Assembly: GCA_934661765.1 (NCBI GenBank)
Contig: CAKUJT010000017.1
Location: forward strand, 1 to 31,989
From: an uncultured Senegalimassilia sp.
GTDB taxonomy: Bacteria > Actinomycetota > Coriobacteriia > Coriobacteriales > Eggerthellaceae
Reading direction: 5' to 3'
DNA: 31,989 nucleotides
Shown: positions 14,381-22,109 of the stretch, one piece after another
How positions within the stretch are numbered: the first letter of the stretch is position 1
Layout: each line of letters begins with the position of its first letter
Position numbers and translations under genes: made by a program
The notes under the pieces: generated by a model
The model's input: only the letters and a program-made list of their open reading frames with translations
What the model was told of the DNA's origin: nothing
Databases searched by the model: none

Positions 14381-15621
14381 TTTCTATGATATGTATCTAT
14401 GATCCTTCCATCTTTCACAATTATTATGTTTTTAACAAATAAGGTATGTCTTGATCTGTATATATTCTCGATTTGTCGCTTCACTTCCTCTTGCGATAAT
14501 GGACACTTTGATATATCAAAAATAAAATTATCTGCTTGCCTTTTCTTTTTTGAAACCATATCAAACAGAGTATTCTTTCCTTTTCCTGTTGGAGACTTCA
14601 GATCATATCGTTCTTTTCCAATCAAATAATCTGGAGTACTGATACCCTTTGGACTCAATACTCTTGGAACTAAATATACAGACTCGTCCAAATGATCTGC
14701 GACAATCTGTGCAATAACTTTTTCATCCTTTGAATGATCCAGAAGAACATGCTTTCCATCTACCTCGTAACTTATTCCATCGGTCTCATAACTATTAAGC
14801 GAATGAACCTTCTTAGATCCAGATAGCTGTGCAATCAACACCCGAGGATCTTTTTTCAAAGGCTCTCCCAGTCCGATCAGCTTTCGCTTCTCCAACTCAG
14901 TCTCATTTTCCCAGATCTTTGTATGTGCATTCTGCTTTTTCCCGTTTCCAGGATGATAATCCACCAAGCATCTGCAATATGAATGCCTGCGCCAAACATT
15001 ATTTCCAGTTTTCCTCACATCAGAATACTCGTATGTACCGGCCAGCTTGTCGCACCATTCGCAGCAATTTCCCGTCGATGTTCTGACGATTTTAGGAGAT
15101 AATCCTGCTTTATATTGAAAGTCTGCATTAGAACGCACCGCTTCATCCACAATAGACTGCCCCAGGTTGATCAACGGCTCTTTCAGCATATATTTGATTT
15201 TATCAAAATCATCTTTTCCTGAAACGATATCTACAATGCCATCGATCCTATCCTGTTTCAGCTCCGGAGTCATAGCTTTGATCCCTATCTCCGCTTCCCT
15301 GTTGAGGATCTGCTGCACATCTGAGCAATACCTGCTGACCTCTCCGTATATCCCGTTCTGACCCAGCGCTTCCTGCATCACACGCTGTGCGATATTATAA
15401 TACATCTTCCCGTCCGGGAGCATGTCTGCAGATAAATTAGAGAGTAAAGCCTCCGACATGAGCTCACTGACTTTGATGGCATATTCCTGTGCGTCCCGAT
15501 AGGTTGCCGTCCGGTTTCGGATTTTCGCATTAAGGGCTTTGATTTTGGAACTCCTAGTCATTTTTCTCTGAAACTCTTCAGAAATCCTTTCTATCAATTC
15601 AGGTGCGATATCCTTAGCCAT
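14377..15621 (-). CDS. MuF-type minor capsid protein fused to CdiA-CT-like tRNase toxin
   Basis: In this 414-residue protein the N-terminal part (1 to about 225) is a helical head-morphogenesis region. It ends in a Cys/His cluster, NCCEWCDKLAG (about 185-195) and WRRHSYCRC (about 210-218), typical of Firmicutes MuF-like minor capsid proteins. The C-terminal part (about 280-414) contains PDYLIGKERYDLKSPTGKG, KKKRQADNFIFDIS and VKRQIENIYRSRHTLFVKNI. This is the pattern of the CdiA C-terminal tRNA nuclease family (BECR fold; recalled as PF18451). Such MuF-polymorphic-toxin fusions are known from temperate phages. The toxin-coding DNA is visibly more AT-rich than the capsid part, consistent with module swapping. 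The start is set by GAGGG upstream of MAKDIAP, overlapping the portal stop. Confidence 0.85.
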   Translation of the reverse strand: MAKDIAPELIERISEEFQRKMTRSSKIKALNAKIRNRTATYRDAQEYAIKVSELMSEALLSNLSADMLPDGKMYYNIAQRVMQEALGQNGIYGEVSRYCSDVQQILNREAEIGIKAMTPELKQDRIDGIVDIVSGKDDFDKIKYMLKEPLINLGQSIVDEAVRSNADFQYKAGLSPKIVRTSTGNCCEWCDKLAGTYEYSDVRKTGNNVWRRHSYCRCLVDYHPGNGKKQNAHTKIWENETELEKRKLIGLGEPLKKDPRVLIAQLSGSKKVHSLNSYETDGISYEVDGKHVLLDHSKDEKVIAQIVADHLDESVYLVPRVLSPKGISTPDYLIGKERYDLKSPTGKGKNTLFDMVSKKKRQADNFIFDISKCPLSQEEVKRQIENIYRSRHTLFVKNIIIVKDGRIIDTYHRK

Positions 15622-16846
15622 CTTCATTGCCCTCAATTCCAGTCAACGTCCTGAGATTCTCTTTTCCAAAATATCCTGGAACCGCCTGATTGATCTTTAT
15701 AGCTCCATCTCCAATAGATGACAACATCGCCGAATCCGGTTCAAATACCGGTTCCCACATTGCAGATGTCAGATACACCTGCCGCCGCAGATACGGATAA
15801 TCATCTCTCAGGCAAGCCGCCAGATATCCAGCATTTAAAAATCCACTTCCGAAAGTTCTCTGGGCTTTTCGCGCTGCCAAGCGGAGATTTTCATGGGAAG
15901 CTTTGATAGCTTCTGCACTGGATGGGTTTTCTGTTGCGAACCCCAGATCATCCAGAGTCAGACCCGTTTCTCCTGCAAAGAGTGCCGCAAACATTTTGAG
16001 CTGTTCTGTGTGTGGAGTCATGGACTGCTGTGCAAACTGCCCCAGATTCGGGCTGTCTCCTTCTTCATCTTTTGTAAACGTCATGAAGCTCGACATAGTA
16101 GCACGCCATTTTTCCATTTTCTCTGCATCATCTGACAATCCCGTTATATATTTCTGTGGAAAAGAAAAAAATTCCGCTGCAATTTCGGATCTTTTGGCTG
16201 TTCTGAGTGCAGATCCTGTGATTGACATACACGCTCTGCTGATCCTCGAATGCCCAAACACCCGCTTTGCATCCGGTCTGTACACAATTGGGACCAGCAG
16301 CGGCGCCGGAGCATCATTAGGGATCACCCACGGTTTCTGACCTTTCTGGTAATATTCTGTACTTCCAGCTTTGAGATATGCTTCCAGTATCGGATTCCCA
16401 TTCTCGTCACGATCCAGTACAGCATAGCCTTCATTCAACAGTCCTGTAATAGGATTCATGACTCCAGTTGCATTACCTCCGTCAATTACCTGCAGCTGCG
16501 GGTAATCGTCTTCATCTTTTGAGATATAAATAAAACAGCACGATGAAATCATTGCCGATAACACCGCGCTATCAAAGAGGATGTCTGGATTATTCATCCT
16601 GAAAATCTCATTTATCCCGAAATTGTCATTTTTAAATTCCCGAAAGACCAGACGATCCGCCAGACTGTCTACTGCTTTCGCACACCATCCGAGGACCGAC
16701 ATAAAATCTCGCAATCCTGGTGGTGTAGAGATATTAAAATCCCGGGTCATATTCTTCATTTCATAAAACCGATATCGCTTTTGCACACGAATCCGTTTTA
16801 TATTCAATTTATTCTGCAGATATGCCATTCCTCTGTATTCTGTCAT
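15614..16846 (-). CDS. Portal protein (SPP1 Gp6-like)
   Basis: The 410-residue protein has NISTPPGLRDFMSVLGWCAKAVDSLADRL near the N-terminus. Central segments are DGGNATGVMNPITGLLNEGYAVLDRDENG and VPIVYRPDAKRVFGHSRISRA, and the C-terminus has a TENPSSAEAIKASHENLRLAARKAQ helix. These match SPP1-type portal proteins. It forms the dodecameric DNA channel at one capsid vertex. The start at MTEYRGMAY was chosen from GGAAAGGATT at suitable spacing. The open frame extends upstream to 16945 through a GC-rich palindromic region that I treat as non-coding. It overlaps the next gene by 8 bp. Confidence 0.92.
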   Translation of the reverse strand: MTEYRGMAYLQNKLNIKRIRVQKRYRFYEMKNMTRDFNISTPPGLRDFMSVLGWCAKAVDSLADRLVFREFKNDNFGINEIFRMNNPDILFDSAVLSAMISSCCFIYISKDEDDYPQLQVIDGGNATGVMNPITGLLNEGYAVLDRDENGNPILEAYLKAGSTEYYQKGQKPWVIPNDAPAPLLVPIVYRPDAKRVFGHSRISRACMSITGSALRTAKRSEIAAEFFSFPQKYITGLSDDAEKMEKWRATMSSFMTFTKDEEGDSPNLGQFAQQSMTPHTEQLKMFAALFAGETGLTLDDLGFATENPSSAEAIKASHENLRLAARKAQRTFGSGFLNAGYLAACLRDDYPYLRRQVYLTSAMWEPVFEPDSAMLSSIGDGAIKINQAVPGYFGKENLRTLTGIEGNEDG

Positions 16847-16927
16847 CAGTGCAATCCTTTCCGAACCCTGTGTTTTCAATGGTAGCGTGTGTTTTTTTTC
16901 GTAGTGACGGCGTGAATCTCTGCCGGG

Positions 16928-16985
16928 CGGTCGACCGGGAGTCATGCCCCCTTTGTCAAAAAAAAATTTTTTTAAAATTATTTTT
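16928..16985. other. Candidate cos/packaging site region
   Basis: A GC-rich palindrome CGGTCGACCG (16928-16937) lies next to a G/C run (GGGGG on the minus strand) and a long A/T homopolymer stretch (16957-16985). All sit between the HNH gene and the first structural gene. Cohesive-end sites of cos phages of Firmicutes typically lie beside HNH and terminase genes. No cut position can be read from the sequence. Confidence 0.4.
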
Positions 16986-17360
16986 TTAGCTTGTCCCGCT
17001 CTTCTGCTGCTCTAGTTTGAGCTCGAAGGCGAGCCAGTCCACCGAGTGCGGAAGATTCCTGTTCGTTATCACTTCCGCCGCTTCGCCTGGATCATGAGGC
17101 TGCATTAGCCGGTCTGACTTCTGCCTGTTGCACGTCCAATGTGCCAGCTGAAGATTTTCAATGTCACTCGGATGCCCGCCCTTGGCAATCGGAATGATAT
17201 GGTCGATGCAGGGGCTTAAGGGATGGGGGTACTTAAGCCGGAAGTCCACGGGGCCCCCGCATATTCCACAGGTACTTTGTGATGCGTAGATACGCTTCTT
17301 ATTTTTTTCAAACTGCGCCCGATGCTTTCCGTTCTGATCCGGGCGACTTACCTTTGCCAT
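16986..17360 (-). CDS. Phage HNH endonuclease
   Basis: The 124-residue protein has the complete HNH/beta-beta-alpha-metal motif: CGICGGPVDF (zinc CxxC, about residues 31-34), IDHIIPIAKGGHPSDIENLQLAH and a closing CNRQKSD. This is the packaging-associated HNH type found beside terminase genes in cos phages, where it assists terminase cleavage. That role is family knowledge, not shown here. GAGGAGCGCAGC precedes the ATG at 17360. It is the first gene of the late (head) region, directly after the late-regulator-like gene and a 12-bp hairpin. Confidence 0.92.
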   Translation of the reverse strand: MAKVSRPDQNGKHRAQFEKNKKRIYASQSTCGICGGPVDFRLKYPHPLSPCIDHIIPIAKGGHPSDIENLQLAHWTCNRQKSDRLMQPHDPGEAAEVITNRNLPHSVDWLAFELKLEQQKSGTS

Positions 17361-17380
17361 ACGCTGCGCTCCTCATAAAC

Positions 17381-17422
17381 AAAGCGAGGAACCTCCGACC
17401 CTGAATGGAAGTTCCTCGCTTT
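17381..17422. terminator. Strong hairpin upstream of the late operon
   Basis: AAAGCGAGGAAC (17381-17392) and GTTCCTCGCTTT (17411-17422) form a perfect 12-bp stem with an 18-base loop. On the plus strand it is followed by GCGTTTGCCTTTTTTC, terminator-like. On the minus strand it lies in the leader just before the HNH gene. It may be a terminator against antisense transcription, or an attenuator/antitermination target of late transcription. Confidence 0.6.
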
Positions 17423-17475
17423 GCGTTTGCCTTTTTTCTTGATACCATAATAACACATCCAGAATGTTAATAGTG

Positions 17476-17898
17476 TTAATCTTTATCCGGCTGCAAATAT
17501 TTATTTATGATCTGCGTGATCCTTGATCGTGAATACCCAAGTTCTTCAGCAATCTGGCTGTCAGTCATATTGTCTTTCATCTTCCTTCGGAAGATACCAT
17601 AAAGCTGAGGATCCTGAATATCTTTTAACCAGTTCTCCGCTTCCATTACCATCAGATCGAATTCCGCTTCACGCCGGCGGAGCTCTCTGAGATATTCATC
17701 CTCCTTCGAGTGATCGAAGCTTTCAATCTTCATTCTCGTCTCAGTATACGGAAATTCCGGTGAAGATCCACGCGCAACATCCGCCATCAGTTTCCCGCCG
17801 CTGCGCTCCGCCTTCTTCTGATATGTACGGATATCTTTTCGTATCCGCTTCAATTCTCCCATAATACAATGGAATTCTTTCATTCGTTCTCTATCCAT
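17476..17898 (-). CDS. Late transcription regulator-like protein (sigma-70 region 4-like HTH)
   Basis: The 140-residue protein is helical and charged, with a C-terminal HTH NMTDSQIAEELGYSRSRITQIINKYL (about residues 108-133) resembling sigma region 4 or ArpU/RinA-type late regulators. It lies at the junction of early and late genes, immediately upstream of HNH and portal, where such activators normally sit. The start at MDRERMKEF follows TGGGAGG; the longer frame from 18009 overlaps the Rep-like gene and is rejected. Paired TGTTAA elements 9 bp apart (17465-17479) near its 3' end could be a binding site. Confidence 0.75.
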   Translation of the reverse strand: MDRERMKEFHCIMGELKRIRKDIRTYQKKAERSGGKLMADVARGSSPEFPYTETRMKIESFDHSKEDEYLRELRRREAEFDLMVMEAENWLKDIQDPQLYGIFRRKMKDNMTDSQIAEELGYSRSRITQIINKYLQPDKD

Positions 17899-17911
17899 AA
17901 AACCTCCCACG

Positions 17912-18709
17912 CTAAAACGCCATCTCCTCCATGGATAGCTGTTTATCTGTTTGATATACTTTTTCTGGACGGATCGGCTTACCCCGTTTTCCCTTTGCCG
18001 GGCCATCAAGGCTGATCAATATGTACTCCTTACACTCCACACCTAAGATCGCATGCTCATACATCCTGACGGTATCTTCGTCAACATAATAACCTTTCGG
18101 CGGTTTGATTTCTTCCCATACCTGCCTGCTTGATATTTTTTCCCTGCGGATTTCTGGAGTGACAATACTCCTGCTGCAGCTGTATCTCCGCTTGCTGGGA
18201 CTTCCTTCCTGCCTGAAAGTTTCTTCGGTCTCCTTTAAGAGATATTCCGCAAGCCGGTGATAGTTCCCTGACGGATCCAGCGGTGCAACATTGATACGCC
18301 CATATTTCCAGCACCGGTCCAGTATATCCACATCGATTCCTGATATTACAAGATGATGATGGACCCTGTGCTGTTTATACTCCGTCACAGCAACCCACTT
18401 CAAAATGCTACCTTCCTTTTTGCAGGCAGAGCGAACCTTTCGGATAAAATTATCCAGGCATTTCTTTGCATCCGCTGGAGCTTTCACCTTTTCATAAGTA
18501 AGCGTCAGGTGATAATCTCCCGGAACAAAATTATGATTCAGCTTTGCCGTCAGCATCTTGACCGCATTACGGAAATTGGTCCTGGCCACAGCCTCCGGGG
18601 TCGGGTTCATTCTTGGCTTTCGCTTTTCTCCTTTTATGTATGTCCTTGTCACTGCCCGCAAGGCGATCAGCTTGGTGCGCCCGGCGATGATCGTATCTCT
18701 GTAATACAT
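17912..18709 (-). CDS. HUH-type rolling-circle Rep-like protein
   Basis: The 265-residue protein carries the three motifs of HUH endonucleases in order: motif I YHLTLTY (about 66-72), the His motif EYKQHRVHHHLVISG (about 110-124, with H117/H119) and a Tyr motif AEYLLKE (Y156, K159). Such proteins nick an origin strand and stay covalently attached through the Tyr. They start rolling-circle replication in plasmids, filamentous phages and P2-like phages. Here it is the only recognisable replication initiator in the prophage. AAAGGACAAAG precedes the ATG. A 7-bp GC-rich hairpin lies about 40 bp upstream. Confidence 0.8.
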   Translation of the reverse strand: MYYRDTIIAGRTKLIALRAVTRTYIKGEKRKPRMNPTPEAVARTNFRNAVKMLTAKLNHNFVPGDYHLTLTYEKVKAPADAKKCLDNFIRKVRSACKKEGSILKWVAVTEYKQHRVHHHLVISGIDVDILDRCWKYGRINVAPLDPSGNYHRLAEYLLKETEETFRQEGSPSKRRYSCSRSIVTPEIRREKISSRQVWEEIKPPKGYYVDEDTVRMYEHAILGVECKEYILISLDGPAKGKRGKPIRPEKVYQTDKQLSMEEMAF

Positions 18710-18747
18710 ATCTTTGTCCTTTTGTTAATACTCTGATCAAGGGGTAA

Positions 18748-18766
18748 GGCGACCGGAATGGTCGCC
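18748..18766. repeat. GC-rich hairpin upstream of the Rep-like gene
   Basis: GGCGACC and GGTCGCC form a perfect 7-bp stem with a five-base loop. No U tract follows on either strand, so it is not a typical terminator. Its position beside a HUH Rep gene makes a nicking-site hairpin possible. Confidence 0.5.
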
Positions 18767-18800
18767 GATATTCCCTCTATTTATTTGATCCCTGAAACTC

Positions 18801-19031
18801 TTAATTTCCCTTCATGATCCCATCAATGATCCTGGCGGTCTCTTTCAAGCTGGCATCTGGTGCCGGCTGGAGTCCTAAATCACCCTTTTTCTTCTTCCGG
18901 TACTTATCGCAGTCCTCGATGCTGCATCCCCGCCGATGACCTGCGATCAAAAGATAGTCACAGGATCCGACGGATTTTGAATGATAAGCGCAATCCGTTC
19001 TCATGCACTGTCCTTTTAATGTAGGATTCAT
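18801..19031 (-). CDS. Small Cys-rich early protein
   Basis: The 76-residue protein has a Cys pattern (GQCMRTDCAYHSKSVGSCDYLLI then GHRRGCSIEDCDKY) that suggests one or two zinc sites, followed by a basic stretch and a short helix (ETARIIDGIM). It is common as a hypothetical protein next to DUF3102 genes in Clostridia prophages, by recollection. GGGAGGCATGAT precedes the ATG. It sits between DUF3102 and the Rep-like gene and may bind nucleic acid; the function is unknown. Confidence 0.7.
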   Translation of the reverse strand: MNPTLKGQCMRTDCAYHSKSVGSCDYLLIAGHRRGCSIEDCDKYRKKKKGDLGLQPAPDASLKETARIIDGIMKGN

Positions 19032-19032
19032 A

Positions 19033-19989
19033 TCATGCCTCCCGTCCGATCAGTGCTTCCACGATTTGCAGGAGAGCAGCCTTTGTCTTATCCGGATCCG
19101 GAGTCTCCGTCGCAGCCTCCTGGCATTCCTGATAGATCTTCTGGAGCTGATCTACTTTCAGCTTGAACAGCATCAGCGACTCATTTGAGACGTTATCGAT
19201 CTTGGCCTCCAGTTCCTTGATCTGCTGAGCCATCGATTCATTATCCCGCCGGGTAATTTCGATCTGCTTTGCAGCCGCCGTTTCAGCTTCTGCCTTCAAT
19301 TTGTCCCCTTCCTTTTCCAGAGCCTTCTGGATTTCCTGATCTCTGGTCTCTTTTTCTGCTTTCAGTTTTTCTTTCAGCTCATTTTCTCGGATCTTAGTTT
19401 TCTGAAGCTTTTTCTCCAGCTTAGTGATCTCATCCGGATCCGCAGTCTGGGATTTTAGCGCCGCCAGTTCCCCGGCCAGACGTTCCGCTTCATCATTTTT
19501 CTGTTCCATCTGTTCCTGCAACCCCAGGATTTCCTTTTCCATCTCGATGCTTTGGTATTCTTTTTCCCGTTTCAACGCTTTGATTTTATCTTCCAGTTCC
19601 TTGACTGTCATGTCTTGAATATCGTTCTTTTCTGCAAAGGATTCCACATCATTCTCCGGTACCTGTAAAAGCCTTAAAGCCTTGGAAATACTCAAATCCG
19701 TACACATGTACGTTTTTGCATATGGACTGTTTTCATCCCCGTATTCTGTAGCAATCTTCATCATCTTTTCAGCTTTTGATTTGCTGTAATTGAGATTCTC
19801 ACTGCACCAATCCTCCCACTGGCCATGATCTACTTTTTCCTTTGCCTCTTTTAGTTTTATCCCGATCTGAATGGCGCCATCTAATGCCGTCTTTGCCACC
19901 TGTGATTCGATATAAAGGATCTCCGATGCGATCACCGGCAGTGTTCTCTCTGGAACTATCCTGTAATCTGCTTCTACGATATTGCTCAT
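19033..19989 (-). CDS. DUF3102-family coiled-coil protein
   Basis: In this 318-residue protein the N-terminal domain (about 20-115) contains IGIKLKEAKEKVDHGQWEDWCSENLNYSKSKAEKMMKIA, the DUF3102 signature. A coiled coil of about 150 residues rich in Lys, Glu and Gln (about 125-280) and a short tail follow. The family is frequent in early regions of Firmicutes phages and conjugative elements; its biochemical role is not established. The N-terminal part resembles a DNA-binding or partition-associated fold. AGAGAGGAAAGCAGC precedes the ATG. The gene overlaps the PcfJ gene by four bases. Confidence 0.85.
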   Translation of the reverse strand: MSNIVEADYRIVPERTLPVIASEILYIESQVAKTALDGAIQIGIKLKEAKEKVDHGQWEDWCSENLNYSKSKAEKMMKIATEYGDENSPYAKTYMCTDLSISKALRLLQVPENDVESFAEKNDIQDMTVKELEDKIKALKREKEYQSIEMEKEILGLQEQMEQKNDEAERLAGELAALKSQTADPDEITKLEKKLQKTKIRENELKEKLKAEKETRDQEIQKALEKEGDKLKAEAETAAAKQIEITRRDNESMAQQIKELEAKIDNVSNESLMLFKLKVDQLQKIYQECQEAATETPDPDKTKAALLQIVEALIGREA

Positions 19990-21473
19990 GCTGCTTTCCT
20001 CTCTTTCTGTTTTAATCTTCTATTAAACTCTGCTACAACCATATCTTTAAATGCCTCCACTTCTGGAGTCATATTGCAGTTATGCTCACCTCTGCACTGG
20101 ACGAACTTTCCCTCCGGCCGTATTTCCAAGGTATAATACGGCTCGTCCGGCTTTTCAGACCGGCGGATAAAATAAATGATCGTTTTCCCTTCTGCAACTC
20201 TATCTCCATAAGTGCGTACGCAATGGCCAAGCACCGATGACTCGACATTCAGATCTTCCTGGGATTCGGCGATTTTCAATATGAATCCATTTCTTTTGAT
20301 GTCCATTCTCTGTAATTCCGCCACTTTCTTTATAGCGGCATTCTCCAGTTCAGTCCGCTGGATTTTGACCTGTTCCGACAGCCGTCTATGAACCTCGGCA
20401 AAATCCTCTGGAAACAGGATGGACTTCCTTCGCGTGTCGAGCCCCAGAAGTCGGCAGTCTTTGATATAGTCCAGCCAGTCATATTTGTTCACATTCTGCT
20501 TTCCGGCCCATTCCGCCCATTTCATGACAGATATATACTTTCCAATGCGCCTTGCTTCGTCGCCTTTGAATGCATCTGCAGCTTTGGTTATTGTCTCCCA
20601 CGAAAATCTTTTCTCTTTCTCTGTCAGGCTCTGAAAAAAACTAAGCTCCTGAAAACTAACATAAAAGCCTCTCATCTTTTTAATATGCCGACGAGGCAAT
20701 CGCAGTATCTTCTCTAGGCTGTGTCCCCTCCAGTTTATACAGCCTGATCCGATGCTCCCGATTACTTTTTCTACTACGAAGCATTCAAACCCCGCTTTTG
20801 CCAGGAGTTCGATGCTCTGATATTTAAGATGCAGATTTATGTATGAAATGAGATCATATGCATCGAATTTATGTCTTTGAAACATATCCGGCTGCCATCC
20901 GTATTTCAAGCAGCTGTTCAGGAATACGCGTTCCAGATTATCCGTATATATTTCTGTTCGTTCAAATTTCGGCCGGCTGTACCAGTTCATGCCCGATGGT
21001 GGATGCGGCAGCTTTACAGCTTTTATCTGCTCCCAATGGTCCCTCCCCCAGCACCATGACGGTGTATGCTTATAGTAGCTCTGCTCATCTTTATTGAATA
21101 CATACACGGCCGACAGCCAGCCACGAAGCTCTGGTTTTCCGACATTCTCAAAGGTGGCCGTTATTTCCGTCAGAGATCCATACACGGTATTTCCTCTATG
21201 GGTCAATACCAGCACCCTGAAATGCTCCGCAAGCTTTTTTCGTCCAATGCCGTCCGCTTTATAGATTGCTTCGCTTTTACACTTCGGGCAGATTCCGGTG
21301 TCATTGTTTTTTATCGGAAACCGGTCAGCCCGGAAGCGATGACCACACCGGGTGCACACCGCTTCATTTTTCTTTTTGTTATATATGATATAGGTTTTCT
21401 CGATCACATCTTTTATGATCCAATTCCTGACCCCCGTCGGAGCTGGCGGCAGGTTAAAAGATTTTTCATCCAT
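19986..21473 (-). CDS. PcfJ-like protein
   Basis: In this 495-residue protein an N-terminal zinc ribbon (C40-TRC43...ICPKC62-65) precedes a long middle region. The conserved PcfJ block is SSVLGHCVRTYGDRVAEGKTIIYF, and YYTLEIRPEGKFVQCRGEHN follows near the C-terminus. PcfJ and PcfK were named from the enterococcal plasmid pCF10 transfer region and are widespread in phages; their exact activity is unknown. It is paired with a PcfK-like gene immediately upstream, so the two probably act together in early DNA metabolism. The C-terminal Cys/His residues may form an active or metal site; that is a guess. Confidence 0.88.
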   Translation of the reverse strand: MDEKSFNLPPAPTGVRNWIIKDVIEKTYIIYNKKKNEAVCTRCGHRFRADRFPIKNNDTGICPKCKSEAIYKADGIGRKKLAEHFRVLVLTHRGNTVYGSLTEITATFENVGKPELRGWLSAVYVFNKDEQSYYKHTPSWCWGRDHWEQIKAVKLPHPPSGMNWYSRPKFERTEIYTDNLERVFLNSCLKYGWQPDMFQRHKFDAYDLISYINLHLKYQSIELLAKAGFECFVVEKVIGSIGSGCINWRGHSLEKILRLPRRHIKKMRGFYVSFQELSFFQSLTEKEKRFSWETITKAADAFKGDEARRIGKYISVMKWAEWAGKQNVNKYDWLDYIKDCRLLGLDTRRKSILFPEDFAEVHRRLSEQVKIQRTELENAAIKKVAELQRMDIKRNGFILKIAESQEDLNVESSVLGHCVRTYGDRVAEGKTIIYFIRRSEKPDEPYYTLEIRPEGKFVQCRGEHNCNMTPEVEAFKDMVVAEFNRRLKQKERKAA

Positions 21474-21490
21474 TTCCTTATGCTCACCCC

Positions 21491-21799
21491 CTACAGCAGA
21501 TCCAAGACATTGAGAGTCTCATGCTTTTCTGCCCTGTTGATTCCGTAATATTCTTCGGCCATCCTATAGGCATCTTCATCCGATACTGCTCCGACGCCTC
21601 CAACAGCATTCTTCTTTGCCACCTCCCGGATGGAATCACAGGCACCTTTCAGAGATTTTCCTTCCTGTAAGATCTTCTCTGCCACCGCATCGCTGGTGCA
21701 GATCTCGGTCAGATGCTCTTCGATCGCCTGGGCGAATGGATTATTCAGCTTCATCATTTCTTTTGTTAGCTTTTCGATTGCCTTGTTTATTATCTCCAT
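21491..21799 (-). CDS. PcfK-like protein
   Basis: The 102-residue helical protein has the PcfK pattern: an N-terminal AIEEHLTEICTSDAVAEKILQEGKSLKGACDSIREVAKKN and a C-terminal GAVSDEDAYRMAEEYYGI. It is encoded just before the PcfJ partner, as in other phages and plasmid pCF10. The pair is likely co-translated. The start codon lies inside the 3' end of the preceding gene (58-bp overlap), with AGGAAAGAAA upstream, so the start is reasonably but not fully certain. Function is unknown beyond family membership. Confidence 0.82.
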   Translation of the reverse strand: MEIINKAIEKLTKEMMKLNNPFAQAIEEHLTEICTSDAVAEKILQEGKSLKGACDSIREVAKKNAVGGVGAVSDEDAYRMAEEYYGINRAEKHETLNVLDLL

Positions 21800-22109
21800 A
21801 TTTTCTTTCCTCCTGGCTCTGTATGAACTTCTCGCACATAGCAGCGGTTTGGATTGCTTCCGCTGCAGTTTTTAGCATACTTTTCCTTATGTGTTTGATA
21901 TATTCTGTTTGTGTTCTATCTGTTCTTACACACCCCCACATCTGATTTAAACAGATTTCTGCGTCCTCCATTTCCTCCTCGGTTTCTTCGAATTCTTCCA
22001 GTATCACCGCATAACCCTCGTGATCGCTTGCAAACAGCGGAAATTTTTTATTTGCTCGCTCCAGCTCTGCTACTGCTAGCCGTTCAAGTTCCGCTTCTAA
22101 ACTCATCAC
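21741..22109 (-). CDS. Early phage protein, helical, function unknown
   Basis: The 122-residue protein is helix-rich. The segment FASDHEGYAVILEEFEETEEEMEDAEICLNQMW suggests a helical hairpin, followed by IRKSMLKTAAEAIQTAAMCEKFIQSQEE. This is a common early protein of Clostridia phages with no assigned role, by recollection. The start at 22109 overlaps the stop of its upstream neighbour, and its 3' end overlaps the PcfK gene. Confidence 0.75.
   Translation of the reverse strand: MMSLEAELERLAVAELERANKKFPLFASDHEGYAVILEEFEETEEEMEDAEICLNQMWGCVRTDRTQTEYIKHIRKSMLKTAAEAIQTAAMCEKFIQSQEERKYGDNKQGNRKANKRNDEAE

Noticed and set aside
16847..16945. N-terminal extension of the portal protein (MTPGRPPGRDS...)
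   Set aside because: It lies in a GC-rich palindromic stretch next to poly-A/T, has no ribosome binding site, and the ATG at 16846 has GGAAAGGA.
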